A DNA stretch of 64,000 nucleotides, taken from contig NZ_OY781381.1 in assembly GCF_963676665.1 (NCBI RefSeq), positions 1-64,000 on the forward strand, written 5' to 3'. Source of the DNA: an uncultured Tolumonas sp. GTDB lineage: Bacteria; Pseudomonadota; Gammaproteobacteria; Enterobacterales; Aeromonadaceae. The notes beneath the pieces are model-generated. The model was given only the letters and a program-made list of their open reading frames with translations, was not told where the DNA came from and did not search any database. The position numbers were made by a program, and so were the translations under genes. Positions 56,254 to 64,000 of the stretch are shown here, one piece after another (the first letter of the stretch is position 1; each line of letters opens with the position of its first letter).

Positions 56254-57156
56254 GATTACATTCCAACTTAGTGACTGCTCGCTTTGAAAATGGTGCGGCA
56301 CACCACTCAACGGGTCGGTAAACGTCAGCTCTTTCGCCAGCAATTGCAGCGGTTTGGCATAATCATCTACTGCGTCGTTATCTACGACTGGGTAAAACGG
56401 GTCGTTACAAATAGGCGCGCCCAGATTTGCCATGTGTAATCGCAACTGATGTTTTTTGCCGGATACCGGATTTAACTGATATCGACACCACTCACCGCGT
56501 TGCTCTATTACATCAATAATCGTGTGCGAGTTAGGTGCGCCCGCCACTTCCTGCGACAGAAAAAACTGCTCGCCCTGCACAATCCGTGTTGAACGGCTAT
56601 GCGGAAAACGTAAGCGCGGCAAAGCCGGTGCAATCGCTTCATAACGTTTGCTAATTTGCTGCTCTCGAAACAGAGCCTGATAAACAGCGCGCGTTTTCTT
56701 TTGTACCGAAAACAGCACCAGACCCGCAGTATGGCGATCGATGCGATGCAGCGGCTGCAACTCCAGATTATTCAGACGAGCAATCAGGCGGGCTTGCAGG
56801 GTTTGCGCAACGTAGTCACCCGTGGGTGTTACCGACAAGAAATGCGGTTTATCAACCACCAGAATATGCTCATCTTGATACAAAATAGTTTCTTGAAACG
56901 GAATGAGCTTTTCACCAACAATCTCGCGATAGTAATAAATACGCAACCCGGCACGATAAGGAAGATCGTGATGAATGGGGTTTTGCTGACTATCTAACAC
57001 GAGCTTTCGCTCAAAACGACCAAGCCAGTTTTCGCGGCTAATATTGGGAAAATTATCACACAAGCAGTCTAAAACTGTTGGCCATGCGCCTTGATAAGGC
57101 AGCACGAACGTACTCGGTGGAATAAGCGGTGTAGTGGAATATGATCGGGTCTGCAT
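56251..57156 (-). CDS. RluA-family pseudouridine synthase
   Basis: 301 residues. The catalytic motif QPLHRIDRHTAGLVLFS has Asp140; ILVVDKPHFLSVTPTGDYV and GKKHQLRLHMANLGAPICNDPFYP are family landmarks. The N-terminal ~90 residues (LPYQGAWPTVLDCLCDNFPNISRENWLGRFERKLV) resemble a small S4-like RNA-binding region. The RNA target cannot be named from sequence. A single gene, convergent with the dehydrogenase. Confidence 0.93.
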   Translation of the reverse strand: MQTRSYSTTPLIPPSTFVLPYQGAWPTVLDCLCDNFPNISRENWLGRFERKLVLDSQQNPIHHDLPYRAGLRIYYYREIVGEKLIPFQETILYQDEHILVVDKPHFLSVTPTGDYVAQTLQARLIARLNNLELQPLHRIDRHTAGLVLFSVQKKTRAVYQALFREQQISKRYEAIAPALPRLRFPHSRSTRIVQGEQFFLSQEVAGAPNSHTIIDVIEQRGEWCRYQLNPVSGKKHQLRLHMANLGAPICNDPFYPVVDNDAVDDYAKPLQLLAKELTFTDPLSGVPHHFQSEQSLSWNVI

Positions 57157-57249
57157 GCTCTCGAATCAGGCCAACATGTGCCTTTACTCTGTTTCCGCTC
57201 CTGCGGATTGTCTGATTCGGACTATTTTACAATGAAGATAAATCGCTGT

Positions 57250-57297
57250 AAAAAATTAGCCCCGGAGCGATAAACTCCAGGGCTAATTTTTTTATTT
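57250..57297 (-). terminator. Strong terminator after lpdA
   Basis: ttagccccggag / ctccagggctaa stem with one mismatch, loop cgataaa, and long A/T tracts on both sides; 22 bases beyond the lpdA stop, ending the pdh operon. Confidence 0.88.
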
Positions 57298-57318
57298 AGA
57301 TCTCAAAACGGCGTGTAA

Positions 57319-58746
57319 TTAACGCTTTTTAGCTTTCGCGTTTGGCAGGTCAGTAATAGAACCTTCATACACTTCAGCCGCCAGACCTACCGATTCGTGC
57401 AGCGTTGGGTGAGCATGAATGGTCAATGCGATATCTTCCGCATCAGCACCCATCTCAATAGCCAGACCGATTTCGCCCAACAGTTCACCACCGTTGGTGC
57501 CGACAATCGCACCACCAATCACACGGTGAGTCGCTTTGTCGAAAATCAGTTTAGTCATACCATCAGCGCAATCCGATGCAATAGCTCGACCTGAAGCAGC
57601 CCATGGGAAGGTCGCTGTTTCATAGTTGATACCCTTGGCTTTCGCTTCTTTCTCAGTCAAACCAACCCATGCAATTTCAGGTTCGGTATAAGCGATAGAA
57701 GGAATAACTTTCGGATCAAAGTAGTGTTTCTTGCCGGCAATAACTTCAGCTGCTACGTGGCCTTCGTGCACACCTTTGTGCGCCAGCATTGGCTGACCTA
57801 CGATGTCGCCGATAGCGAAAATGTGCGGCACGTTGGTGCGCAATTGTTTATCGACTTCGATGAAACCACGGTCAGTCACTGTGACACCGGCTTTCTCGGC
57901 ATCCAGATTTTTACCATTAGGCACACGACCTACTGCAACCAACACGTTGTCATAGCGAACTGGTTCAACCGGTGCTTGTTTGCCTTCAAAAGAGACATAC
58001 AGACCGTCTTTTTTCGCTTCAACCGCAGTTACTTTGGTTTCCAGCATCAGGTTGAATTTGTTCTCAACGCGTTTGGTGTAAACCTTAACCACGTCTTTAT
58101 CTGCCGCAGGAACCAGCTGATCAGCAAATTCAACCACGTCAATTTCCGCGCCCAGCGCTGAGTACACAGTACCCATTTCCAGACCGATAATACCGCCACC
58201 CAGCACCAGCAATTTGCCTGGCACTTCTTTCAGCTCCAGCGCATCGGTTGAATCCCACACGCGTGGATCGTTGTGCGGAATAAATGGCAGTTTAACCGGG
58301 CGAGAACCCGCCGCGATGATTGCGTTATCAAACTTGATGGTCGTTACAGAGCCATCAGCCGCAGTCACGTCGATGCTGTTCGGGCCAGTAAATTTAGCCA
58401 GACCATTTACCACCGGCACTTTACGCTGTTTGGCCATACCAGCCAGACCGCCAGTCAGTTTGGTAACAACCTTCTCTTTCCACAGACGGATCTTGTTGAT
58501 GTCAGTTTGTGGTTCACCGAAAACGATACCGTGCTCAGCCAGTGCTTTTGCTTCTTCGATCACTTTTGCTACGTGCAGCAGTGCTTTAGATGGGATACAA
58601 CCCACGTTCAAACACACACCACCCAGGGTACCGAAACGTTCAATCAGAACAGTGTCTAATTCCAGATCAGAAGAACGGAATGCAGCAGAATAACCAGCTG
58701 GGCCCGCACCAATCACCACAACCTGAGTTTTGATTTCATTACTCAT
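57319..58746 (-). CDS. lpdA: Dihydrolipoyl dehydrogenase (E3)
   Basis: 475 residues. It reoxidises the lipoyl groups of AceF (and of the 2-oxoglutarate and glycine-cleavage complexes) with FAD and NAD. FAD site VVIGAGPAGYSAAFRSSDL, redox disulfide GGVCLNVGCIPSK (Cys45, Cys50), NAD site LLVLGGGIIGLEMGTVYSALG, and the catalytic HAHPTLHES (His446/Glu451). Last gene of the pdhR-aceE-aceF-lpdA group; 76 bases separate it from aceF, enough for an internal promoter. Confidence 0.98.
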   Translation of the reverse strand: MSNEIKTQVVVIGAGPAGYSAAFRSSDLELDTVLIERFGTLGGVCLNVGCIPSKALLHVAKVIEEAKALAEHGIVFGEPQTDINKIRLWKEKVVTKLTGGLAGMAKQRKVPVVNGLAKFTGPNSIDVTAADGSVTTIKFDNAIIAAGSRPVKLPFIPHNDPRVWDSTDALELKEVPGKLLVLGGGIIGLEMGTVYSALGAEIDVVEFADQLVPAADKDVVKVYTKRVENKFNLMLETKVTAVEAKKDGLYVSFEGKQAPVEPVRYDNVLVAVGRVPNGKNLDAEKAGVTVTDRGFIEVDKQLRTNVPHIFAIGDIVGQPMLAHKGVHEGHVAAEVIAGKKHYFDPKVIPSIAYTEPEIAWVGLTEKEAKAKGINYETATFPWAASGRAIASDCADGMTKLIFDKATHRVIGGAIVGTNGGELLGEIGLAIEMGADAEDIALTIHAHPTLHESVGLAAEVYEGSITDLPNAKAKKR

Positions 58747-58822
58747 TATGACCTCGATTTTCTATCTCAGTTGCTACCGGAAACCCACTAAAGCTAGCAC
58801 GTTTCCGGTGAGGCAGACAAAA

Positions 58823-60700
58823 TTACAGCACTAAACGACGAATGTCGGACAGCACACCAGTCAGTGTCGTAATGAAACGCGCACCATCAGCGCCATCGAT
58901 GACACGGTGGTCATAAGACAGTGCCAGTGGCAACGTCAGTTGTGGTACGAACTCTTTACCGTTCCACTTCGGCTTCATATCTGATTTAGAGACACCCAGG
59001 ATCGCCACTTCTGGCGCGTTCACGATTGGTGTGAACTGCGTGCCGCCGATACCACCCAAGCTAGAGATGGTGAAGCAGCCGCCCTGCATGTCAGCACCGG
59101 TCAGTTTACCGGCACGGGCTTTCTTCGAGATTTCAGCCAGATCTTTCGACAGTTCATAGATGCCTTTCTTGTTCACATCACGAACTACCGGTACAACCAG
59201 ACCGTTTGGCGTATCAACCGCCACACCGATGTGGATGTATTTTTTCATGATCAGCGTAGAACCGTCTTCTGACAGTGAACTGCAGAAACGTGGGTGCGCT
59301 TCCAGTGCTTTGGCAGCCGCTTTCAGGATGAACACCAGTGGAGTGATCTTGAAGCCCAGTTGCTGTTTGTCAGCAATGATATTCTGTTCTTTACGGAACG
59401 CTTCCAGCTCACCGATATCGGCTTCGTCGAACTGGGTAACATGTGGGATCATCACCCAGTTACGGTGCAGGTTCGGGCCAGAGATCTTCTGGATACGTGT
59501 CAACGGCACTTCTTCGATATCGCCAAATTTAGCGAAATCAACTTTCGGCCATGGCAGCACGCCCAGACCCGCGCCTGAACCACCAGCAGCAGGTGCAGAA
59601 GCCGCACGTTTCAGCGCTTCTTTCACATAGTTCTGCACGTCTTCTTTCTGGATACGACCTTTACGGCCAGATCCTTTGACGTTGGCCAGATTCACGCCAA
59701 ATTCACGCGCCAGACGACGGATCGCCGGAGTCGCATGCACATAGGCTTCACTGGCAACAAATTCGCCTTTCTCTTCCGCTTTCGCCGCCGCAACCGGTGC
59801 AGGTGCAGCAGCCGCTTTTGCTGGCGCCGGAGCCGCAGCGACAGGTGCGGCAGTCGGAGCTGGTGCAGCGCCAGCTACTTCAAATTCCATGATCAGCGAA
59901 CCGGTTTTCACCTTGTCACCAACGGCAATTTTCAGTGCTTTAACCACACCCGCAAACGGTGCAGGCACTTCCATAGAGGCTTTATCGCCTTCCACGGTGA
60001 TCAGGGATTGATCAGCATCAACGCTGTCACCCACTTTGACCAGAATTTCAGTCACCGCAACTTCGTCACCGCCGATGTCCGGTACGTTCACTTCTTTCAC
60101 AGAAGCAACCGCTGGTGCTGCCGCAACAGGGGCTGGCGCTGCTGCAACTGGCGCAGCAGCAGGTGCAGCACCCGCTACTTCAAACACCATGATCAGAGAA
60201 CCGGTAGAGACTTTGTCACCCAACGCCACTTTGATCTCTTTCACTACACCAGCAAACGGTGCCGGCACTTCCATAGAGGCTTTATCGCCTTCCACAGTCA
60301 GCAGTGATTGGTCAGCATCAACGCTGTCGCCTACTTTCACCAGAATTTCAGTCACAGCAACTTCGTCACCGCCGATATCCGGCACGTTGACTTCCAGCTG
60401 TGCGGCGGCCGCAGGGGCAGCAACTGGTGCTGGTGCAGCGGTTTGCGCTGGTGCAGCTACTGCTGCACCTTCCGCTTCAAAGACCATGATCAGGGAACCG
60501 GTAGAAACCTTGTCACCTAATGCAATTTTGATCTCTTTAACAATACCCGCTTCTGGTGCAGGTACTTCCATAGAGGCTTTGTCGCCTTCTACCGTCAGCA
60601 GTGACTGGTCAGCTTCAACCTTGTCACCTACTTTGACCAGAATTTCGGTCACGGCAACTTCATCACCACCGATATCCGGCACAAAAATATCTTTAGACAT
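58823..60700 (-). CDS. aceF: Dihydrolipoyllysine acetyltransferase (E2) of pyruvate dehydrogenase
   Basis: 625 residues. Three N-terminal lipoyl domains in tandem, each with [13 protein letters not shown] and lipoyl lysines at 41, 140 and 240, joined by Ala/Pro-rich linkers. Then the subunit-binding domain ([33 protein letters not shown], about 330-370) and the catalytic domain ending [14 protein letters not shown] (His598, Asp602). It transfers acetyl from AceE to CoA and forms the cubic core. The lipoyl repeats make the gene internally repetitive at the DNA level. 11 bases follow aceE. Confidence 0.98.
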   Translation of the reverse strand: MSKDIFVPDIGGDEVAVTEILVKVGDKVEADQSLLTVEGDKASMEVPAPEAGIVKEIKIALGDKVSTGSLIMVFEAEGAAVAAPAQTAAPAPVAAPAAAAQLEVNVPDIGGDEVAVTEILVKVGDSVDADQSLLTVEGDKASMEVPAPFAGVVKEIKVALGDKVSTGSLIMVFEVAGAAPAAAPVAAAPAPVAAAPAVASVKEVNVPDIGGDEVAVTEILVKVGDSVDADQSLITVEGDKASMEVPAPFAGVVKALKIAVGDKVKTGSLIMEFEVAGAAPAPTAAPVAAAPAPAKAAAAPAPVAAAKAEEKGEFVASEAYVHATPAIRRLAREFGVNLANVKGSGRKGRIQKEDVQNYVKEALKRAASAPAAGGSGAGLGVLPWPKVDFAKFGDIEEVPLTRIQKISGPNLHRNWVMIPHVTQFDEADIGELEAFRKEQNIIADKQQLGFKITPLVFILKAAAKALEAHPRFCSSLSEDGSTLIMKKYIHIGVAVDTPNGLVVPVVRDVNKKGIYELSKDLAEISKKARAGKLTGADMQGGCFTISSLGGIGGTQFTPIVNAPEVAILGVSKSDMKPKWNGKEFVPQLTLPLALSYDHRVIDGADGARFITTLTGVLSDIRRLVL

Positions 60701-60711
60701 GAAAATTCCCC

Positions 60712-63387
60712 TTACGCGTACAGCGGGTTGATCTTGTCAGCATCGATACCGAATTTCGCAATGGCTTCTGCCACCACTTTCTTCTCAACGGTACCTTGCT
60801 TAGCCAATTCAGTCAGTGCAGCTACAACGATGTAGGCTTCGTTCACTTCGAAGTGACGACGCAGGTTTTCGCGGCTGTCTGAACGACCGAAACCATCTGT
60901 ACCCAGAACACGATAGCTGCTGGCAGGAACAAAACTACGAACCTGATCAGCGTAAGATTTCATGTAGTCGGTCGCAGCAATCGCTGGTGCAGAGCCCATC
61001 ACCTGAGCGATGTAAGGCACTTGCTGTTCGCCTTCAGGGTGCAGCATGTTGTAACGATCAGCATTTTGACCATCACGCGCCAGTTCGTTGAAGCTGGTGA
61101 CGCTGTACACATCAGAACCGATACCGTATTCGTCCGCCAAAATCTTACCGGCACGACGCACGTAGTTCAGAATCGAACCACAACCCATCAGCTGAACCTG
61201 ACCTTTCGCACCGGCGTTAGATTCCAGTTTGTAGATACCTTTACGGATACCTTCTTCAGCGCCAGCAGGCATTGCCGGGTGCTGATAGTTTTCGTTCAGG
61301 GTAGTGATGTAGTAGTAGATATTCTCTGGTTTGTCGCCGTACATACGACGCATACCGTCTTGAATGATCACCGCTACTTCATACACGAATGATGGGTCAT
61401 AGCTGACGCAATTCGGGATGGTGCCAGCCAAAATATGGCTGTGACCGTCTTCGTGCTGCAGACCTTCACCGTTCAGTGTGGTACGGCCAGAAGTCGCGCC
61501 CAACAGGAAGCCACGTGCTTGCTGGTCGCCAGCAGCCCATGCCATATCGCCGATACGTTGGAAACCGAACATCGAATAGTAGATGTAGAACGGAATCATC
61601 GGGCAATCGTTCGTGCTGTACGAAGTCGCCGCCGCTAACCAGGAAGACATCGCACCCAGCTCGTTGATACCGTCTTGCAGGATCTGACCTTTCTGGTCTT
61701 CCTTGTAGTAAGAGACGATTTCTTTATCTTGCGGGGTGTATTGCTGACCGTGCGGGCTGTAGATACCGATCTGACGGAACAGACCTTCCATACCAAAGGT
61801 ACGCGCTTCGTCAGCCAGAATTGGCACAATGCGCTGACCCACAGATTTGTCTTTCAGCAGCACGTTCAAGCTACGCACAAATGCCATGGTGGTAGACACT
61901 TCACGCGCCTGTTCACCCAGCAATGCATCAAACGCCGACAACTCTGGAATATCCAGTTTCACCGTGGTTTGTGGCTGACGGGTTGGCACGTAGCCTTTCA
62001 GTGCCTGACGGCGTTCGTGCAGGTATTTGTATTCTTCCGAACCTTCTTCCAAGGTCAGGTATGGCAGATCGTCGATCTGTTCATCGGAAACTGGCACAAA
62101 GAAACGATCACGCATATGACGAACTGAATCCAGTTCCATCTTTTTAACCTGATGCGCAATGTTTTTACCTTCCGCCGCGTCACCCATGCCGTAACCTTTA
62201 ACGGTTTTCGCCAGGATCACGGTTGGTTTACCGTTTGCTTGTGACGCTTTCTGGAACGCAGCAAACAGCTTAACTGGATCATGACCGCCACGTTTCAGCG
62301 CGAAGATCTGCTCATCAGTCCAATCAGCAACCAGTGCAGCAGTTTCCGGGTATTTACCAAAGAAGTATTTACGAACATACGCACCGTCTTTGGATTTGAA
62401 TGTCTGGTAATCACCGTCCAGTGTTTCGTTCATCAGTTGGATCAGCTTGCCAGAAGTGTCTTTCTGCAACAGCTCATCCCACTTAGAACCCCACAGGGTT
62501 TTGATCACGTTCCAGCCAGCACCACCGAAGATACCTTCCAGTTCATTGATAACTTTACCGTTACCGATAACTGGGCCATCCAGACGTTGCAGATTACAGT
62601 TGATCACAAAGATCAGGTTATCCAACCCTTCACGCACTGCAACGGTGATAGCACCTTTAGATTCTGGCTCATCCATCTCACCGTCGCCCAGGAAAGCGTA
62701 CACTTTCTGCTCAGAGCAATCTTTGATGCCACGGTTGGTCAGATATTTCAGGAAACGAGCCTGATAGATCGCACCGATTGGGCCTAAACCCATAGATACG
62801 GTCGGGAACTGCCAGAATTCCGGCATCAGTTTCGGATGCGGGTAAGAAGGGATACCTTTGCCATCCACTTCCTGACGGAAGTTATCCAGCTGATCAGCAG
62901 TCAGACGGCCTTCAACAAATGCACGGGCATATACGCCCGGAGAGATGTGACCCTGGAAGTAAACTAAATCGCCACCGTCTTTCTCGTTACGCGCACGGAA
63001 GAAATGGTTGAAGCACACATCGTAAATAGTGGCAGAAGAGGCAAAAGAGGACATATGTCCGCCCAGATCCAAGCCTTTCTTCGATGCACGCAATACGATC
63101 ATCACTGCGTTCCAGCGAATGATCGCACGGATACGTTGTTCCAGATCCAGTTTACCCGGATAAGCTGGCTGATCGCTGGTAGCGATGGTGTTGATGTAAT
63201 CAGTAAGTACTGAACCACCAGCAGAGGCTGCAGCAGTTAAACCTGCTTTGCTCGCGGCTGATGATAGCTGATCCAAAATGTATTGAGCACGTTCCGGACC
63301 TTCTTCCCGCAGCAGAGAGTTCAGAGCAGCAAGCCACTCTTGAGTTTCTACCGGGTCCACATCATGTTTAAGGAGTTCAGACGACAT
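60712..63387 (-). CDS. aceE: Pyruvate dehydrogenase E1 component, homodimeric type
   Basis: 891 residues (E. coli 887). Thiamine-diphosphate enzyme that decarboxylates pyruvate and acetylates AceF. Seen: [64 protein letters not shown] (thiamine diphosphate GDGE...N region with [12 protein letters not shown]), [26 protein letters not shown], and [17 protein letters not shown]. 44 bases after pdhR; regulated with it in the known systems. Confidence 0.98.
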   Translation of the reverse strand: MSSELLKHDVDPVETQEWLAALNSLLREEGPERAQYILDQLSSAASKAGLTAAASAGGSVLTDYINTIATSDQPAYPGKLDLEQRIRAIIRWNAVMIVLRASKKGLDLGGHMSSFASSATIYDVCFNHFFRARNEKDGGDLVYFQGHISPGVYARAFVEGRLTADQLDNFRQEVDGKGIPSYPHPKLMPEFWQFPTVSMGLGPIGAIYQARFLKYLTNRGIKDCSEQKVYAFLGDGEMDEPESKGAITVAVREGLDNLIFVINCNLQRLDGPVIGNGKVINELEGIFGGAGWNVIKTLWGSKWDELLQKDTSGKLIQLMNETLDGDYQTFKSKDGAYVRKYFFGKYPETAALVADWTDEQIFALKRGGHDPVKLFAAFQKASQANGKPTVILAKTVKGYGMGDAAEGKNIAHQVKKMELDSVRHMRDRFFVPVSDEQIDDLPYLTLEEGSEEYKYLHERRQALKGYVPTRQPQTTVKLDIPELSAFDALLGEQAREVSTTMAFVRSLNVLLKDKSVGQRIVPILADEARTFGMEGLFRQIGIYSPHGQQYTPQDKEIVSYYKEDQKGQILQDGINELGAMSSWLAAATSYSTNDCPMIPFYIYYSMFGFQRIGDMAWAAGDQQARGFLLGATSGRTTLNGEGLQHEDGHSHILAGTIPNCVSYDPSFVYEVAVIIQDGMRRMYGDKPENIYYYITTLNENYQHPAMPAGAEEGIRKGIYKLESNAGAKGQVQLMGCGSILNYVRRAGKILADEYGIGSDVYSVTSFNELARDGQNADRYNMLHPEGEQQVPYIAQVMGSAPAIAATDYMKSYADQVRSFVPASSYRVLGTDGFGRSDSRENLRRHFEVNEAYIVVAALTELAKQGTVEKKVVAEAIAKFGIDADKINPLYA

Positions 63388-63431
63388 GGCTGTTTCCTGT
63401 GTTTGTTGACGGCAATTAGTTGGTTGTAAGG

Positions 63432-64000
63432 CTATCCCTGATGGATCTGCCGCGAGGGGCGTTGTGCACGCTCATCTTCTCGCTGTATATCCAGCAGGGT
63501 ATCCTCGATAAAAGCCAGATGCTCATGGCAAGCATCTCTGGCCTGTTCTGGGTGGCCCGCCAAAATCGCCGCGATCAATTCTGATCGATGACGGCGGATC
63601 CGGTTAACCACCCCCGGACGCTGATTCAGTACTTCCAGATTTCCGAGAATGTTACGTTCCAGTAACTCCCGGATGGCGCGCATCAGGTGCAACAGCACTA
63701 CGTTGTGCGACGCTTCGGTCATGGCGAGATAAAAAGCGGAGACAGCTTTGGCTTCAGCGGCAACGTTACCGCCGGTCTGAGCGGCTTCAATATCGCTTTG
63801 TATCGCACGCATTTGAGCAAAATCGTTTTCGTCACCACGGAGCGCGGCGTAATAGGCGGCAACGCCTTCCAGTACATGGCGAAACTCAAGCAGATCAAAT
63901 TGGGAACCGGGATGATGGGCTAATAATTCGAAGAATGGGTCAGACAAGCCACGGTTCAGTTCACTTTTGACATACGTACCACCACCCTGCCGGCGATAGA
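63432..64000 (-). CDS. pdhR: Pyruvate dehydrogenase operon regulator PdhR, 5' end outside window
   Basis: The frame stays open to the right edge and begins in the wing of the GntR-type DNA-binding domain (YRRQGGGTYVKSELNRGLSDPFFELL), so the helix-turn-helix and start are missing. The remainder is the FadR-type FCD ligand domain (FDLLEFRHVLEGVAAYYAALRG, EASHNVVLLHLMRAIRELLERNI, HRSELIAAILAGHPEQARDACHEHLAFIEDTL with the metal-binding His residues). In E. coli PdhR represses pdhR-aceEF-lpd until pyruvate binds. Position directly before aceE supports the name. Confidence 0.95.
   Translation of the reverse strand, partial: YRRQGGGTYVKSELNRGLSDPFFELLAHHPGSQFDLLEFRHVLEGVAAYYAALRGDENDFAQMRAIQSDIEAAQTGGNVAAEAKAVSAFYLAMTEASHNVVLLHLMRAIRELLERNILGNLEVLNQRPGVVNRIRRHRSELIAAILAGHPEQARDACHEHLAFIEDTLLDIQREDERAQRPSRQIHQG

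Noticed and set aside
60036..60731. 231-codon plus-strand open frame over aceF
   Set aside because: Antisense of the repeated lipoyl domains; its Ala/Thr/Ser-rich translation follows from the codon pattern of AceF.
1..64000. tRNA, rRNA, prophage or transposase genes
   Set aside because: Nothing resembling rRNA, a tRNA cloverleaf, an integrase or a transposase was recognised in the translated frames or the gaps; short structured RNAs could still be missed by eye.

Overview
The window looks like chromosomal sequence of a gammaproteobacterium, most plausibly of the Aeromonadales (Tolumonas/Aeromonas-like). The basis is conserved gene order rather than any database hit: nrdR-ribD-ribE-ribBX-ribH-nusB-thiL-pgpA, aroQ-accB-accC, dusB-fis, mdh divergent from argR, pdhR-aceE-aceF-lpdA followed by acnB and yacL, and cysG-cysD-cysN. 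The fused, catalytically degenerate RibBX also occurs in this part of the Proteobacteria. The genus is a guess. I see no rRNA, tRNA, CRISPR array, phage or insertion sequence.

Layout. 1-2.1 kb: N-terminal part of a giant LapA-type surface adhesin read leftwards off the window, with a retention module, a LapG-like cleavage site, a one-base frameshift, and more than five 306-bp tandem repeats. 2.3-8.9 kb: an A+T-rich type IV minor-pilin cluster (pilE-like, pilV, pilW, pilX, pilY1, with fimT divergent). 8.9-14.8 kb: riboflavin/thiamine/phosphatidylglycerol housekeeping operon headed by nrdR. 15-24.4 kb: a PilZ-like protein, glyA, aroQ-accBC, a PTS-like membrane protein without its phosphocysteine, prmA, dusB-fis and a secreted nuclease. 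24.6-33 kb: a 1268-residue hybrid kinase/diguanylate cyclase, modF, an acetyltransferase, a small secreted protein and a chemoreceptor. 33-36 kb: ubiX, mpl, ppa. 36-41 kb: assimilatory sulfate activation and siroheme (cysC, cysN, cysD, cysG). 41-46 kb: qmcA-nfeD, aroP with a divergent Lrp-type regulator, and a YitT protein. 46-51.4 kb: mdh, argR, a P-II protein, yacL, acnB. 51.5-57.2 kb: small membrane and lipoproteins, the crcB-DUF190 fluoride pair, a MocR regulator divergent from a beta-hydroxyacid dehydrogenase, and a pseudouridine synthase. 57.3-64 kb: the pyruvate dehydrogenase operon, with pdhR cut by the right edge.

How the genes work together. Most of the window is core metabolism: pyruvate to acetyl-CoA (AceE, AceF, Lpd), malonyl-CoA (AccB, AccC), two TCA steps (AcnB, Mdh), sulfate activation (CysD, CysN, CysC) with pyrophosphate removal (Ppa), and flavin and thiamine cofactors. 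A second theme is surface attachment: the retention-module adhesin, the minor pilins with PilY1, a GGDEF-bearing hybrid kinase and a PilZ-like protein could all be linked through cyclic di-GMP, but only the family knowledge supports that link.

The most unusual items are the PTS-like protein with Asp in place of the phosphorylated Cys, the frameshift at an A5 tract in the adhesin, the very long hybrid kinase, unrecognised small membrane proteins (32, 38 and 136 residues), and several clean operator-like palindromes. I do not find a clearly new multigene system, and do not claim one.
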